Source: Spiroplasma endosymbiont of Aspidapion aeneum
GTDB lineage: Bacteria; Bacillota_I; Bacilli_A; Mycoplasmatales; Mycoplasmataceae
NCBI RefSeq assembly: GCF_964031045.1
Contig: NZ_OZ034994.1
Span: 930,001 to 994,000, forward strand
Reading direction: 5' to 3'
Length of the DNA stretch: 64,000 nucleotides
The notes under the pieces are model-generated. The model saw only the letters and a program-made list of their open reading frames with translations, was not told where the DNA came from and searched no databases. Positions 10,020 through 25,412 of the stretch are shown here, one piece after another. Numbering within the stretch: position 1 is the stretch's first letter; every line of letters begins with the position of its first letter. A program made the position numbers and the translations under genes.

Positions 10020-11380
10020 AACTTTTCTTGAATTAGGGGTGTTATCCAATGTGTAACAGATATAGCGAAAATGTAAAAAAGATAAAGTTACAAAGATTTA
10101 AAAAAGGAAAAATGCTTGAAAAATACCCAATGAACTAAATACCGTTTCTGTCCACAATTAATATATATTTGAGAAAAAGGAGAAATTTTGTTATTCTAAA
10201 AGTATTGATAAGTGTAAAGGATGAATGATATGATAAAAAAATAAGAAAAGAATATATGACAACTGAATTGAAGACAAATCTAAAAGAAATTAAGAAGCTT
10301 AAGAAAAAATGCATTATTTCAAAACAAAATAAAAATGATTTGATTTAAAAATTACTTGTGCAAGGGAAATTGAAAGACTAAAAAGTCCATGTCTTCTTGC
10401 ACAACCGTGGTGATGATGAATTTGATGAAGATGATGATGAAGGATAAATAGAGGGTATTAAAACCAAAATATATAAACATTATGCTCGTTCTCAAATTTA
10501 TATATTTGAGGCAAGGTCAGCGTTGGTACAAATAAATTGATTAAATATTTTACCATCTTAAAAAATACTTTAAAAAATTTAAGGTAAAATTAAATCCTAA
10601 ATCCTAATTAATATTTATAAAAAATGTTTGGATATTCTTTCTATACAAAATTATGTTAATATCAGTTATTCGAAAACTCTAGACTATATTTTTAAATTTA
10701 ATGCAATAAACAAGAAATTTGTATCAGTTCTCAAGAAATTCATAATCAAATGCTACTTGAAAAAGGTAAAAATTTATCAATTAAAATGATAAGAAGAACT
10801 ACTAAAGAAAACCCAAATATTTTTAAAACAGTATCTAGACCCAAAAAACAAAATAATTTTCCACCTAATCAGAATCAGTAGATAGAGATGGCAACGTTAT
10901 GACTAATTATAAAACACCAAATGCGTTGGAGCCGATGGTACATATTTTAGATTCTATTTAAAAGGTAAAATAATATAATAAAAATATATGTGGCACCTTA
11001 ACGCAGTAAATTAATAAAAATATTATTGTGTGTTTAGTTCTCCAAAAAAAAATCTACTAATGTTTCAAAAATTATAAAAAAATTAATTATTCCATCAGAA
11101 AAGGATCTTCTTTGCAAAAAATATATATCTATGACTATATTGATAACTGAAACAATATATTATACTTAATGTCTAATAACAGTTTTAAAAATAACTCTCC
11201 AACACAAAGATTAAAAGATTGAGTTAATAAATGTTTATTAAATCTTCTGGTAAAATTTAGAGATATAAAATCTTTTTATAATTATTTATAAAAATTTTCT
11301 AAAAATTGAAATTTAATGAGGAAATAAATTATAATTTAAAAATAAAGGAAGTAGAATATTATTAGATTAACTTGTTAGTT
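10020..11380 (+). pseudogene. Decayed IS3-like insertion sequence (orfA/orfB remnants)
   Basis: Short plus-strand fragments in several frames recall an IS3-type transposase. At 10397-10447 a fragment reads LHNRGDDEFDEDDDEG and stops, like the end of an orfA; it is followed by KIYKHYARSQIYIFEA, like the start of an orfB. Further on come SIKMIRRTTKENPNIFKT, ADGTYF (first catalytic Asp of a DDE integrase core), MWHLNAV, NSPTQRLKDW and an IKSFYNYL tail ending in INYN-type residues. Frameshifts and stops are throughout, so it cannot be functional. The same pieces recur on the minus strand at 56.5-58.2 kb. The family assignment is by eye. Confidence 0.6.
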
Positions 11381-11860
11381 TGAGTCATTTTTTACTTATA
11401 ATTTTAATAAATATTTATTCTTTTTAAGAAATAAAACAAATAAAAGACTAAAATAACAAATATTTATTAAAAATAAATGTGACAAGTACTGATTTGCATA
11501 TTTTTCCCCAAATTTTAATAATGCTTATCTATATTAAGTCTAAATTCTATGATTGCTTTAAGGCAACTTAAGAATAATTAAATTTTTTAAAGGTGGATAA
11601 TAAGTGTTAGTAAAATTTAGGTTATATTTAAATATTGAATATTTTATTAAAAAAAAATAATCTAAAATACATGCAAATTGAGGTCTAAAAAATATATTTG
11701 CTATTTCTACAATTTTTATCACACATAAATGTTTTAAAATTTTTTAACACATTTTTTTATCATCTTTTACCTTTACAAAAAAATGGTAGTTTTAATCTGT
11801 TAGCATTATTAGTTTTGTTTTTTTCATTTTTATTTTTTTTATTTTTTTTCTTAAAAAAAT
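11381..11860. other. Gene-free stretch before the rRNA terminator
   Basis: Very AT-rich with long T and A runs from about 11800 on. No gene or repeat that I can support. Confidence 0.4.
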
Positions 11861-11890
11861 AAAAAAAATCCAATTGGATTTTTTTTAAAT
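11861..11890 (-). terminator. Terminator of the rRNA operon
   Basis: A perfect palindrome (13-bp arms at 11861-11873 and 11874-11886, core TCCAATTGGA) stands just after the 5S gene. On the minus strand it is followed by further T-rich sequence, fitting a rho-independent terminator. Confidence 0.8.
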
Positions 11891-11893
11891 AAA

Positions 11894-11997
11894 CTGGCAT
11901 CTCCCTATTTTCGCATTATACTATCGTTGGCACTATTGAGCTTAACTTCTGTGTTCGGTATGGGAACAGGTGTATCATCAACGCTATGGACACCAGA
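11894..11997 (-). rRNA. rrf: 5S ribosomal RNA
   Basis: About 104 nt. The minus strand contains the 5S core CCCATACCGAACACAGAAGT and AAGCTC, and the ends pair (CTGG at the 5' side with CCAG at the 3' side). It is the last gene of the operon, after 23S. Ends are accurate to a few bases. Confidence 0.95.
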
Positions 11998-12111
11998 TGA
12001 ATCTGATTCAAATAACTATTATACAAACGTTCGTCTGTAAAATCGTTATTTGAAAACTAAATATTCGATTACTCATATTTTTAATTATTATGCATTGTAA
12101 ATAGGCTTTTT

Positions 12112-15036
<2,925 letters not shown>

Positions 15037-15314
15037 TATTTGCAATTATAATAACTAATGAAATTTTAGTTTTCTATATTAATACTTTTAAAAGTTACTA
15101 ATTTACTTTTATAACAATAAATGTTACAAACGTAAGAAAAATAAAATGTCTATTTTCATCAAATATTTAGTTTTCAAAGAACGATTATTGTTTTTTTCAT
15201 ATTCCAGAAATCAACTGTTAGCGTTTCGCTAACTATCAATCTCTGATAACTTTATAGAACTCGAACATAGCTTTTTGTATATGTACAAAATACTGTTAAA
15301 TTTCTTTCTCCATA

Positions 15315-16839
<1,525 letters not shown>

Positions 16840-16967
16840 TATAATCTTAGCTTATGTTCGTATATCAACTTAAAAAAATCAAATGATTCAAGTTTAAATT
16901 GGTTGTTTGTTCTATAAAGTTTTCAAAGATCAATATTTTACACACCTCATTACTGAAGCGCTTTTTA

Positions 16968-16973
16968 ATTATA
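16968..16973 (-). promoter_or_regulatory. Possible -10 box of the rRNA operon
   Basis: TATAAT on the minus strand, about 130 bp upstream of the mature 16S 5' end, in the context GATATAATTA. The matching -35 box is poor, so this is only a candidate. Confidence 0.35.
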
Positions 16974-16979
16974 TCAAAT

Positions 16980-17440
16980 AGAGAATAAAAAAATCTAAAT
17001 ATTTCCAAATAATTAGACATTTTTTAAACTTTTTTTAAGAAAATAAAAGCACAAAATGTGTACCTTTAAATAATACCATATAATAATATTAGGTGTTGAA
17101 AAAAGTCTTTTTTTATATAAAATATAATAAAAAAAACTAAAAAAATAGATAATGAGAGTAAAATTTTATTAATTTAAATCCTTTTTTAATAAACTTATTT
17201 AATATCCCTATTATGTATAAAAAATATGGTAATAATTGGGACATATTATTATAATAGTGTATAAATATTATAATTATTTTATTTGAATGCTTTATAATAA
17301 TTAATGCGCAATATCCAAGTAATCATACAAATTGTATGTTTTATTTGTACCATTATGTTTTATTTAATTTTTTTTGTATTAAAAAAGTATAAATTAAAAT
17401 AGTTAATATTTTTCTAAGAAGGGTGTTAATTTATATAAAT
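16980..17440. other. Intergenic region upstream of the rRNA operon
   Basis: AT-rich, no coding frame on either strand. Additional rRNA promoters could lie here (a TATTAT near 17075 on the minus strand), but none is convincing. Confidence 0.4.
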
Positions 17441-17445
17441 TATAT

Positions 17446-17475
17446 AAAAAACTGAATTTATAATTCAGTTTTTTT
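17446..17475 (-). terminator. Terminator of the 548-aa membrane protein gene
   Basis: A 12-bp perfect stem (17446-17457 with 17463-17474) with a 5-nt loop, A run on one side and T run on the other, so it can work in both directions. It stands 10 bp after the stop codon at 17485. Confidence 0.85.
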
Positions 17476-17484
17476 AGTGTATAA

Positions 17485-19131
17485 TTACAAATTTCAATCA
17501 ATTGTTGGTTCAGAACTTGAATTTGTTTTATCTTTAGATTCTATTATAGGGTCAGGTATTGTTGATGCATCATCTTGAATTGATATTGTTTCTGAATAAT
17601 AATCACCAAATGGCTTATTTTCTACAATATTAAATGTTGCACTATTATCATTATCATTATTTTGGATATCAATTATTGGTTCTGGAATATCTGAAACTTG
17701 ATTATTAATCTGTGATTCTGTTTTTGTATTTGCTACAAAGTAATTATCATCAGGTTTATTTAAAATATCTCTATTTCTTTTCTTAATTGCATCTCAAATA
17801 AAATCAGACTCTTCCATATTGTAACTTTCCTTATATTTTTTTGCTTTAGCTTCGCTATATATAGCTCTCCTACGTTCACCGCGGTTTAGGTTATTTTGAG
17901 CATTATCAAATGATGATTTTGTATATCTAACAACTTTAGATCCTAATCTTCTTGGTATAATTGTTTGGCTAGATGGATCTTTCTTTTCATAGGGCATATT
18001 ATAAAGGTCTTCAACACCAATTTTTTCTTCATCATAATTAGAATTAGATTGGTATTCATCACCTTCATTATAATCCTCATTTAATGTAACCCCTTTTGGT
18101 ATTTTCATTTCATATGTTTTATCTGTGTTTATATAATTTTTATCATCAGAACCATCATTTATTTCATTATATAGTCTAGTTACCTCTTCAACCATTTTTT
18201 TATTTTGTGCTTGTCAAGATGACATAGCCATAGAATTAGTGGAATCTCCCATATCTTTTTGAAGAGCTTCTTCATCAATTGATTCTAGGTTAAGGGAATC
18301 AAAACTGTCAGCTTCTACTATATTATTATCATTAAAATCTTGAAAATTATCATCTTCTTGTTGAACAACACCCGATACATTTCCTTTAATTGCGTCATCT
18401 TTACCAGATCCATGTTTACCGTTTCCAAGTGCGCTTATATCATCCCAATTAATATCTTTAGCTTTTGTAGAAACTATATGTTGCATGTTTCTTATTTTTA
18501 ATTGTAAATTTTCATCATTTTCATCAGGTGTAGACGTAAAATTGTCAAGATTATTATTCACAACTTTGTTAACTTGTTGTTCAATATCTGTATAAATTGG
18601 GTCCTCTATGTAAGATGGTTTTGATACTTCATCATCAATATCTTTAACATTGTATTGGTTTACATCTACTTCTTCATTTTTTGGTTGATTTTTTACTTTT
18701 TTTGTTTTATTTATTGGCGCTCTTCTGGTTTTTGATCCAGCATTATTGATAATAAGACCTATGATTCCTAAGCAAACAACACTTATAAAAGGAAATAAAA
18801 CATTTGTTAGTTGAGAAACTTTGGTTAAATTTCATACCAAGGCAAGAGAAGATATTAATGATATAAGAAAAATAAAAGTTATGTATGAAGAAAAATATAC
18901 TAATGCGTCAGCATTTCTTTTTCTTGATTTGCTCAAGGCAAGTTTAATTGTTGTGGATAAAACAGAAACGCCAAGCGTAGCATAAAATAAATAAGGAACT
19001 CACTGATAATCCAAAGACTTTCAAATCTCGATGTCTGTGATTTTTATACTATTCTTGTCGGTAATAAAAATCATACAGCACAATAGTAGTGTAATAATTA
19101 TTGAATATAACCCTTTTCAAAGATTTCTCAT
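17485..19131 (-). CDS. 548-aa membrane protein with a long acidic tail, unknown function
   Basis: The ATG at 19129-19131 has AGGGG upstream; TGA is read as Trp. Residues ~1-140 contain four hydrophobic helices (LYSIIITLLLCCMIFI, WVPYLFYATLGVSVL, SYITFIFLISLISSLALVW, NVLFPFISVVCLGIIGLII). They are followed by a basic turn (KTRRAPINKTKKVK). The remaining ~400 residues are Asp/Glu/Asn/Ser-rich and probably disordered and cytoplasmic, with one basic patch (RRLGSKVVRYTKSSF). No enzymatic motif is visible. The gene stands alone between the rRNA operon and a gene-poor stretch. Such membrane-anchored acidic proteins occur in mollicutes, some tied to the cytoskeleton, but that is only a guess here. 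Confidence 0.75.
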
Positions 19132-20037
19132 ATTTTTGCCCCTTTAATATAAATATATTATATCATAAATTATAAATTAATTCAATAACTAGGTTAAATA
19201 TTATACCAAAAAATACAAAAAATAGTATAAATTTAGCTTTTTTTTACATATTTTTTTATTTTCCAATTAGTAACAATATAAAATCACACACCCATGATTA
19301 ACTTATTTTTAACAACTAATAATTAACCTATATTTTTTTAATCATAAATTTTAGGCTTTTTCAAATTTTAAAATTCATCTTAAAATATTTTATAAATCTG
19401 TTAGTCAACAATTTAAAATTTCAGATGAATAATTATGCTTAAAGTATTTACCAGATATTAAATATATAATTAGTTGTGGTAATTTATAACATATTTAATG
19501 ATTCCTTATTTTCACCCAATTATATACAAAATATTAATAAGTAATTAAATTAGTACGCGGCAATAATTGTTATATTTTTGATTTTTGGTGTTATTATTTA
19601 CAATTTCATTTATCAATTTATAATAATAGCTTACATTATTTTATATTCTATATATAAAATTATTTTTAAGATCGCGTTCAGACATTTTTGGTTAGTCAGA
19701 CTTTTTTTAAACCAATCCTTTCTTTTAAATATATATTGCAAAATGAATAATGTTGTAGTTTATTTGTTATTATCCACTTCCTTATATTAAAATTGTATTA
19801 TGAAAAAAACTAAGTTATTTATAATAACCTTGAGCATACAAGTTATTTATTAAATAATTTTAATTTATTATTTTCTTTATATTTTTCTTATTTATTAAAG
19901 ATAATTTTACTTATTCTAAATATTATATAAAAAATTAAAGATGAAAATATGTTGTGTCATGCTTATATACTATAAATTCCATTCTATTTGCTCAAACAAA
20001 TAAAGCTAGAATTTATTTTCTGGTATTATTTTTTAAT
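19132..20037. other. 0.9-kb gene-poor stretch
   Basis: Highly AT-rich. The one longer plus-strand frame (19578-19790) encodes a Phe/Ile/Leu/Tyr-only mixture expected from random AT-rich DNA and has no ribosome site, so I do not call it. No transposase similarity was recognised here. Confidence 0.45.
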
Positions 20038-20094
20038 AAAAAGCAACCCTACTACTGGAGAAAATATTTTTTTCTCACATTAGGGTTGCTTTTT
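20038..20094 (-). terminator. Strong hairpin terminator
   Basis: A 14-bp outer stem (20038-20051 with 20081-20094, core GCAACCCTA/TAGGGTTGC) encloses a second A/T hairpin (GAGAAAA near 20058 with TTTTCTC). Flanking A and T runs make it usable on either strand. The nearest gene reading into it is the broken one at 20222-20638. Confidence 0.8.
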
Positions 20095-20221
20095 ACGTAA
20101 AATTATTACCAGCATTATCAATAGTTATTTTTTAACACCTTTTAAGAAGTGCTATGTTAACATTCCAAAATCCCAAAATAAAAGCATGTTTCTGTTAAAA
20201 TGAAAATTATATTGAAAGCAT

Positions 20222-20638
20222 TTAATAACCTATTGTTTTTATGTTTTCTGTTAAATGATTAGAATCATTTCTTTTATCTATATGGTGTTTTATCATACCA
20301 ACTAACAATGGTATGGTAACTATTAAAGAAAATCATCCAATATAGGGTATAAAAGATACCGCTATTAAAGATATGACTGTACGCGGATGTTCAAAGATAT
20401 TTTTACTTCTTGTGATATGGATTATAATACTAGTGATTGTAATGGTTGAAATAATTGAAATTATTATTTCACTTAGTAATAAATAAAATGTTAAATCAAA
20501 ATTAAAATAACGCCTAACTACATAGAGAAAAATAGTTAATCCAAGTAATACAATTATACTATCAAAAATAATAAATGCTAATAGGCATATTGCTGTGTTT
20601 TTTGTAATTTTATTTTAATATACATCATCTTGTTTCAT
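20222..20638 (-). pseudogene. Small membrane protein gene with an early stop codon
   Basis: From ATG 20636-20638, which has a good AGGAG site, the frame reads MKQDDVY and then meets TAA at 20615-20617. Beyond it the same frame stays open for 130 codons and encodes three clear membrane helices (AICLLAFIIFDSIIVLLGL, FYLLLSEIIISIIST, ISLIAVSFIPYIGWFSLIV) and a hydrophilic tail with KRNDSNHL. The downstream frame has no normal start codon near the break. Most likely a nonsense mutation in a once-functional gene; a start at a non-standard codon after the stop is the alternative. Function unknown. Confidence 0.6.
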
Positions 20639-20912
20639 AAAAATCAACTCCTATCATAATATAATATAAATAATTATCACCAAAAATATTTTATTTTGTT
20701 TTGGAAAAGCAAAATGCACAATTAGTATAATTATCTTATAAATTTAAAAAGATATGTTATATAATATTATTCAATAAATATGAATACTTATCATCTTTGA
20801 ATTATTTAACTTTAAATATTCAATTTTTACGCTTTGTTTTTATATTTAATTTTATCAAATAATAATTTTAGTTAATGATTTTTTAAAAACTATTATTTAT
20901 CATATTCTAAAA

Positions 20913-21254
20913 TTATCTATTTATTTGATAATTATATATATGCCTTCGTAAGTGGTTAAGACCAAATCTAAATTTTATTGAAGCAAGGAATTTATATGAA
21001 ATAATGTCAAATATTTTTTCCAAACCTTTAAATTTAGTATTTAAAAATTTAAACTTAAATTTTGTTGCATAAATTTCTACTTGTTTATAATTAGATAATT
21101 GCTTTAATATTTTTATATATTTGTGCTTTGATTCATCTACTTCAAGATAAATAGTTACAATATGGGCTAAAGGTTCCTCATTACATACGCTTATTGCAAG
21201 CTCATTACAGGTTAATGTTTTTATAAAAATTATGTTTATTAGCTCTTTATTCAT
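20913..21254 (-). CDS. 113-aa protein of unknown function
   Basis: Complete frame with AGAGG 8 nt before ATG 21252-21254. The N-terminal half has a mixed alpha/beta pattern (LINIIFIKTLTCNELAISV, HIVTIYLEVDES), and the C-terminal part is basic (FKFKFLNTKFKGLEK, FRFGLNHLRRH). No membrane helix or known motif. It stands alone between two gene-free gaps of about 270 bp upstream of nothing obvious, just behind the nuclease-helicase gene on the same strand. I do not recognise it. Confidence 0.6.
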   Translation of the reverse strand: MNKELINIIFIKTLTCNELAISVCNEEPLAHIVTIYLEVDESKHKYIKILKQLSNYKQVEIYATKFKFKFLNTKFKGLEKIFDIISYKFLASIKFRFGLNHLRRHIYNYQINR

Positions 21255-21526
21255 AACTTTATCCTCTGCTATTATTATATGCTAAATAATTTTTTATAAT
21301 AATATTTTTAATAATATTTATATTTTTATTGTATTATATATAACATATATAAACATAAATTCTCAAATTGTGAAATAAGGCATATTTTTATCGACATAAT
21401 ATGAAATTAAAATAATTATGGTGATAAAACAAAAAATTAGTAAATAATATAGGTGGCGGGGCATTAATAATCATATAAAGGATAAAAATTCAACATTCTC
21501 TCATTAAGATCGCTTTTGTTAATAGC

Positions 21527-23416
21527 TTAAATTTTTCCTCGATTTTCAATTTTTTTAATAAATCAATCTTTTACCTTTGGATTTGTAAAATAAACATATG
21601 TCCCCTTGACACCGCGTGTAAGAAGAACATATAAAGAATTTCTTATTATTTGATCTGCCTTTATTAACGCGTTTTTATCATTTTTCTTAATTTTTGCAAA
21701 AAGGCCATAAAATGAAGTACTATCAGACTTTGGTTTTTTTTCTGGTCTAGTAACCAGTTTATCATCAACAATATCAAACATATCACCAATGATAACACCG
21801 CAATATTCAAATTCTAATCCTTGGCATGTAAATATTGAACCCACTTGTTCAAACGATGATGGTAAATATGCTCACTTTTTGTCATCTTTAAGGTTTCATT
21901 GTCATTTCTCACTCTCAATACATATATCATATTGATTGTGGTCATTTTTAGAAACTCAATTTCAATTGTAATTTGCTACAATTCGACAATTATTATTGGT
22001 ATTTAATTTATGTAAATCATTTTTAAAGACAGAAATATCGCTATAAACTTTAAAATCATAATCTATTTCTCTTGAGATATAATTATCCTTATTATAAAGT
22101 AATGATTCAATTCAATTTATATACTCATTTGACCCATTTGCTCTAAATTGTCCATCTAATTTATATTCATATATTTCATCTTTATGATAAATTTCATTCG
22201 CAAACTTTAAAATGTTATTTTTGCTACCAATATCATATGTGGTTACTAATTGATTATCATCAACAAAAAAAACAGCAAGATTTGAACTATTCATGATTTC
22301 TCTTATTTGATTATCACCAACATTTTTAAATATTCCAGATTTTCCACATAATCTATGAGCCTCATCTACTAACAAACAATTATACTCATTTAACTTTGAA
22401 CTAATAAAAGAGCCAGAACCACAAACAACCTTATTAATATATGCTTTAGTGATAGTTTTCTCAGAGTTTACCTTCGAAATCTTATCAATATTAAAATTTC
22501 TAATTGAAGAACTTTTAGCAATATATTTTGCAGATAAATTTTCACTCAAAAGTTTTCCTAACGCACTAATAAGAACGGCTGTTTTTCCGGTTCCTGGTTG
22601 TCCATTGACAATAATACATCTTTTTTTTAAATCTTTTTTACATTTTTTTGCAAAATATAGAATATTTTCATATATAATTTTTTGTGAATCAACTAATGAA
22701 AACTCATAATTGCTGGCAATAATGTCCCAAAGTTTATCTTGAATTGAGTTTTTATATGATAGTTCTGAGTTCTCAATTAATCTCATTAGGTTACCAGAAT
22801 CTCCATAATATAATGATTTATTAATGTATTCGACAAATTTTTGAACATCATATTTAAAAAATATAGGTGCTTGGTCTGTATATTTTTTGTAATGGTTATT
22901 TAACAGTGGCTCTTCATCATTATCATTTCTTATATAATTGTGTAAAAACGCACAAGGTTTTAATTTATAATTATTAACATTAAAAATTGTTTGTTCAATT
23001 ATATTTTTATATGTTAAAACTTGTTGAGATGGATGTGTAAGTTCTCGTTCTTCATTACCAACCCTAGATAATACAAGTCCATCTTTTTCAAAAACAGCTT
23101 TAGCAGATCTCCATTGCTTTAACTCAACAATTATAGCTGTTCTATTTTCATTTTGATCAACACCAGTGATAATCATATCAACACGTTTATTAGTTCCTGG
23201 AACTTTATATTCTAAATTAATGCCGACCGTATTATCAATGTTTGAATCTTGAAGAACAAGTGCCATTGATTTTAATGAGTTTTCCCAAGATATTCTTTCG
23301 CCTAGTGTTATCTTTTTACTTAACTTGTCATAAATATTTTTTTCTAAAATATCACCAATCTTATTATAAGTAACATCTTTAATAAAATTTTCTTTATCAT
23401 TTGTATATATAATCAT
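21527..23416 (-). CDS. Nuclease-helicase fusion: PD-(D/E)xK-like domain plus DUF2075-type superfamily 1 helicase
   Basis: A 629-aa cytoplasmic protein from ATG 23414-23416 (AGGGA upstream). The N-terminal ~160 residues look like a restriction-type nuclease: Glu69, Asp80 (KRVDMIITG) and the pair Glu98-x-Lys100 (IIVELKQW). Then comes an SF1-like ATPase of the DUF2075/Schlafen-like type: Walker A NGQPGTGKTAV (~271-281), Walker B CLLVDEAHRL (~347-356), FFVDDNQLV (~383-391), the QFR motif (~423), TCQGLEFEYCGVIIG and the C-terminal LLTRGVKGTYVYF. Such proteins are widespread in mobile and defence neighbourhoods, and a role in phage or plasmid restriction or DNA repair is inferred, not shown. Neighbours are unknown and decayed genes. 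Divergent from trpS. Confidence 0.75.
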
Positions 23417-23572
23417 ATAAACAATTCCCTATCATTATTATTTTATCATTAATTATATGATGTAATAACTAATTATTATTTTATTAATAAAGAATCAAAT
23501 TATTTTATTTTTTTAAAAATATTCTTTAAAAATGATATAAAATAATAAGAGTAACAAATTACTGGGGGTAAA

Positions 23573-24577
23573 ATGGAAAATAAAACAATTCTTTCTGGAA
23601 TAACAGCAACAGGAAAACTTACCATTGGTAATTACTTCGGAGCAATTAAGAATTTAGTAGAGTGTCAAGATAAATATAATTTATATGCATTTATCGCAAA
23701 TCTTCACGCAATTACCATTTCAATTGAAAGTAAAATCTTATCAGAAAACATATTTGAAATGTTAAAGATCTACAAGGCGTGTGGTTTGGATTTTAAAAAG
23801 TCAAATATATATTTACAAAGTGATATTAAGGCAATAGGAACTTTGAATTGAGTTTTAACGTGTCAAACAACAATTGGCGAATTATCAAGAATGACTCAAT
23901 ATAAAGACAAATCTCAAAATATAAAAGCAGGAAATAATACAAACTACATTCCAACAGGAATATTAACATATCCAATATTGATGGCATCTGATATATTATT
24001 ATTCTCTCCAGATATTGTTTCTGTTGGTGTTGACCAAAAACAACACGTGGAATTAACAAGAGATTTGGCAATAAGATTTAATAATAAATATACAACAACT
24101 TTTAAAATTCCAAAATTTGAAACTCCCAAAGTTGGGTCTAAAATATTTGATTTAATGGACCCAACAAAAAAGATGTCAAAATCAAGTGGTAATCAAAAAT
24201 CATACATTCAGATATTAGATAGTCCATCTATTATTAGAAAGAAAATATCGAGCGCAATAACAGATAGTGAAAATATTGTAAAATACGATCCAAATTTAAA
24301 ACCCGGGGTTAGTAATTTAATAACAATATATGCTTCAGCCAAAGATATCTCCATAAGAGAAGCTGAAAATTTACTAAGGAATAAAAATTATAAAGAATTT
24401 AAGGACGCGGTTAGTGATTCACTAATAAATATTCTGACACCAATTCAAGAACGTTATAAAGATATTGATCTGGATGATATAAAAAATGACTTAGAAAACA
24501 ATGCTAAAAAATTAAATAAATTAGCTAATAACAATCTTGATATTATTCTTAAGAAAACTGGTATAAATATTTTTTAA
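23573..24577 (+). CDS. trpS: Tryptophanyl-tRNA synthetase
   Basis: The 334-aa class I synthetase charges tRNA-Trp. Seen: TATGKLTIGNYFGAI (HIGH-like motif), the helix GVDQKQHVELTRDLAIRFN, and MSKSSGNQKS (KMSKS). The length is that of bacterial TrpRS. A TGA inside the gene (codon in GTLNWVLTCQTTIGELSRM) encodes Trp, so the enzyme itself needs UGA decoding. GGGGG lies 5 nt before ATG 23573. It is one of few plus-strand genes and converges with nadK, only 17 bp apart. Confidence 0.97.
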
Positions 24578-24594
24578 TAATAAGTTATACTAAT

Positions 24595-25401
24595 TTAATA
24601 ATTTCTTTTTTTTGTAAAAATTGATGATAGTGTTTTAACCTCATTATTATTTTTATTTGTTTGCAAACAACAAACCTTTGCCTTTTTATCTGAAACTCTT
24701 ATTTTTATAATCGATTCTTTTGAATCGACAAAATTTGCATCCAAAACTATGCTTAGATGTTCTTGTGGGTCTAATTTTATTTCAACTTCATTATTTTTTG
24801 ATAATATTAGACTAGACCCCAGAGAACGATAATTTATTGTTGAAACTGGAAAATATTCATTATATTGTCAAATACCATTATTTTTGGGAAGGATTATGCT
24901 CCCACCAGATGATCTCATAAAGCCACCGCTACCAGTTGAGGTTGAAAATACAATTCCTGTGCCTTGAAATCTTTGTAGTAATGTTCCATCAATTGAAATA
25001 TCAATAAACGCTGGGTGAACAGAATTATATACCTTAATCTCATTTACAACATAATCAATTTTTTTAGAGGCAACATATTCCAATTCTAATAACTCTATAT
25101 CAATTATTAAGTACTCTTCATTTAACAATAGATTTGATATTTTTTTAACATCTTCACTTGTATTATTATATGTATAATATCCAACACCACCGGACTTAAT
25201 AGGAATAATCTTAACACTTTCAATAATATTTTTGTATTTTCTAAATGTTTTTAAAAAACTTCCATCTCCACCTAAGGAAAAAACAAAATCTGGTGACTGT
25301 TCATCCTCAATTCAATTTAACTTATCTAATTGTTTTAAGAGTTCTATCTTGAGTAATTTTGTAAGTTCATAATCATTACTAATTATAAAATATTTCTTCA
25401 T
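24595..25401 (-). CDS. nadK: NAD kinase
   Basis: The 268-aa product phosphorylates NAD to NADP. The phosphate-donor motif SLGGDGSFLKTFRK (GGDG) is near residue 45, and the second signature GTGIVFSTSTGSGGFMRSSGG is shortened here to FSTSTGSGGFMRSSGG (family STPTGSTAY). VHPAFIDISIDGTLLQRF is the usual beta region before it. The NADP product links to GapN and the ferredoxin in this window. It is 11 bp downstream of the ABC exporter gene on the same strand, and convergent with trpS. Confidence 0.9.
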
Positions 25402-25412
25402 TATTAACCTTT

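Noticed and set aside
15037-15314. tRNA genes in the 16S-23S spacer
   Set aside because: No T-loop (GTTCRA) or acceptor-stem pattern could be found in the spacer, nor elsewhere in the gene-free parts of the window.
19578-19790. 70-aa plus-strand frame
   Set aside because: Composition is what AT-rich random DNA yields (Ile, Phe, Leu, Tyr), with no ribosome site and no neighbours.
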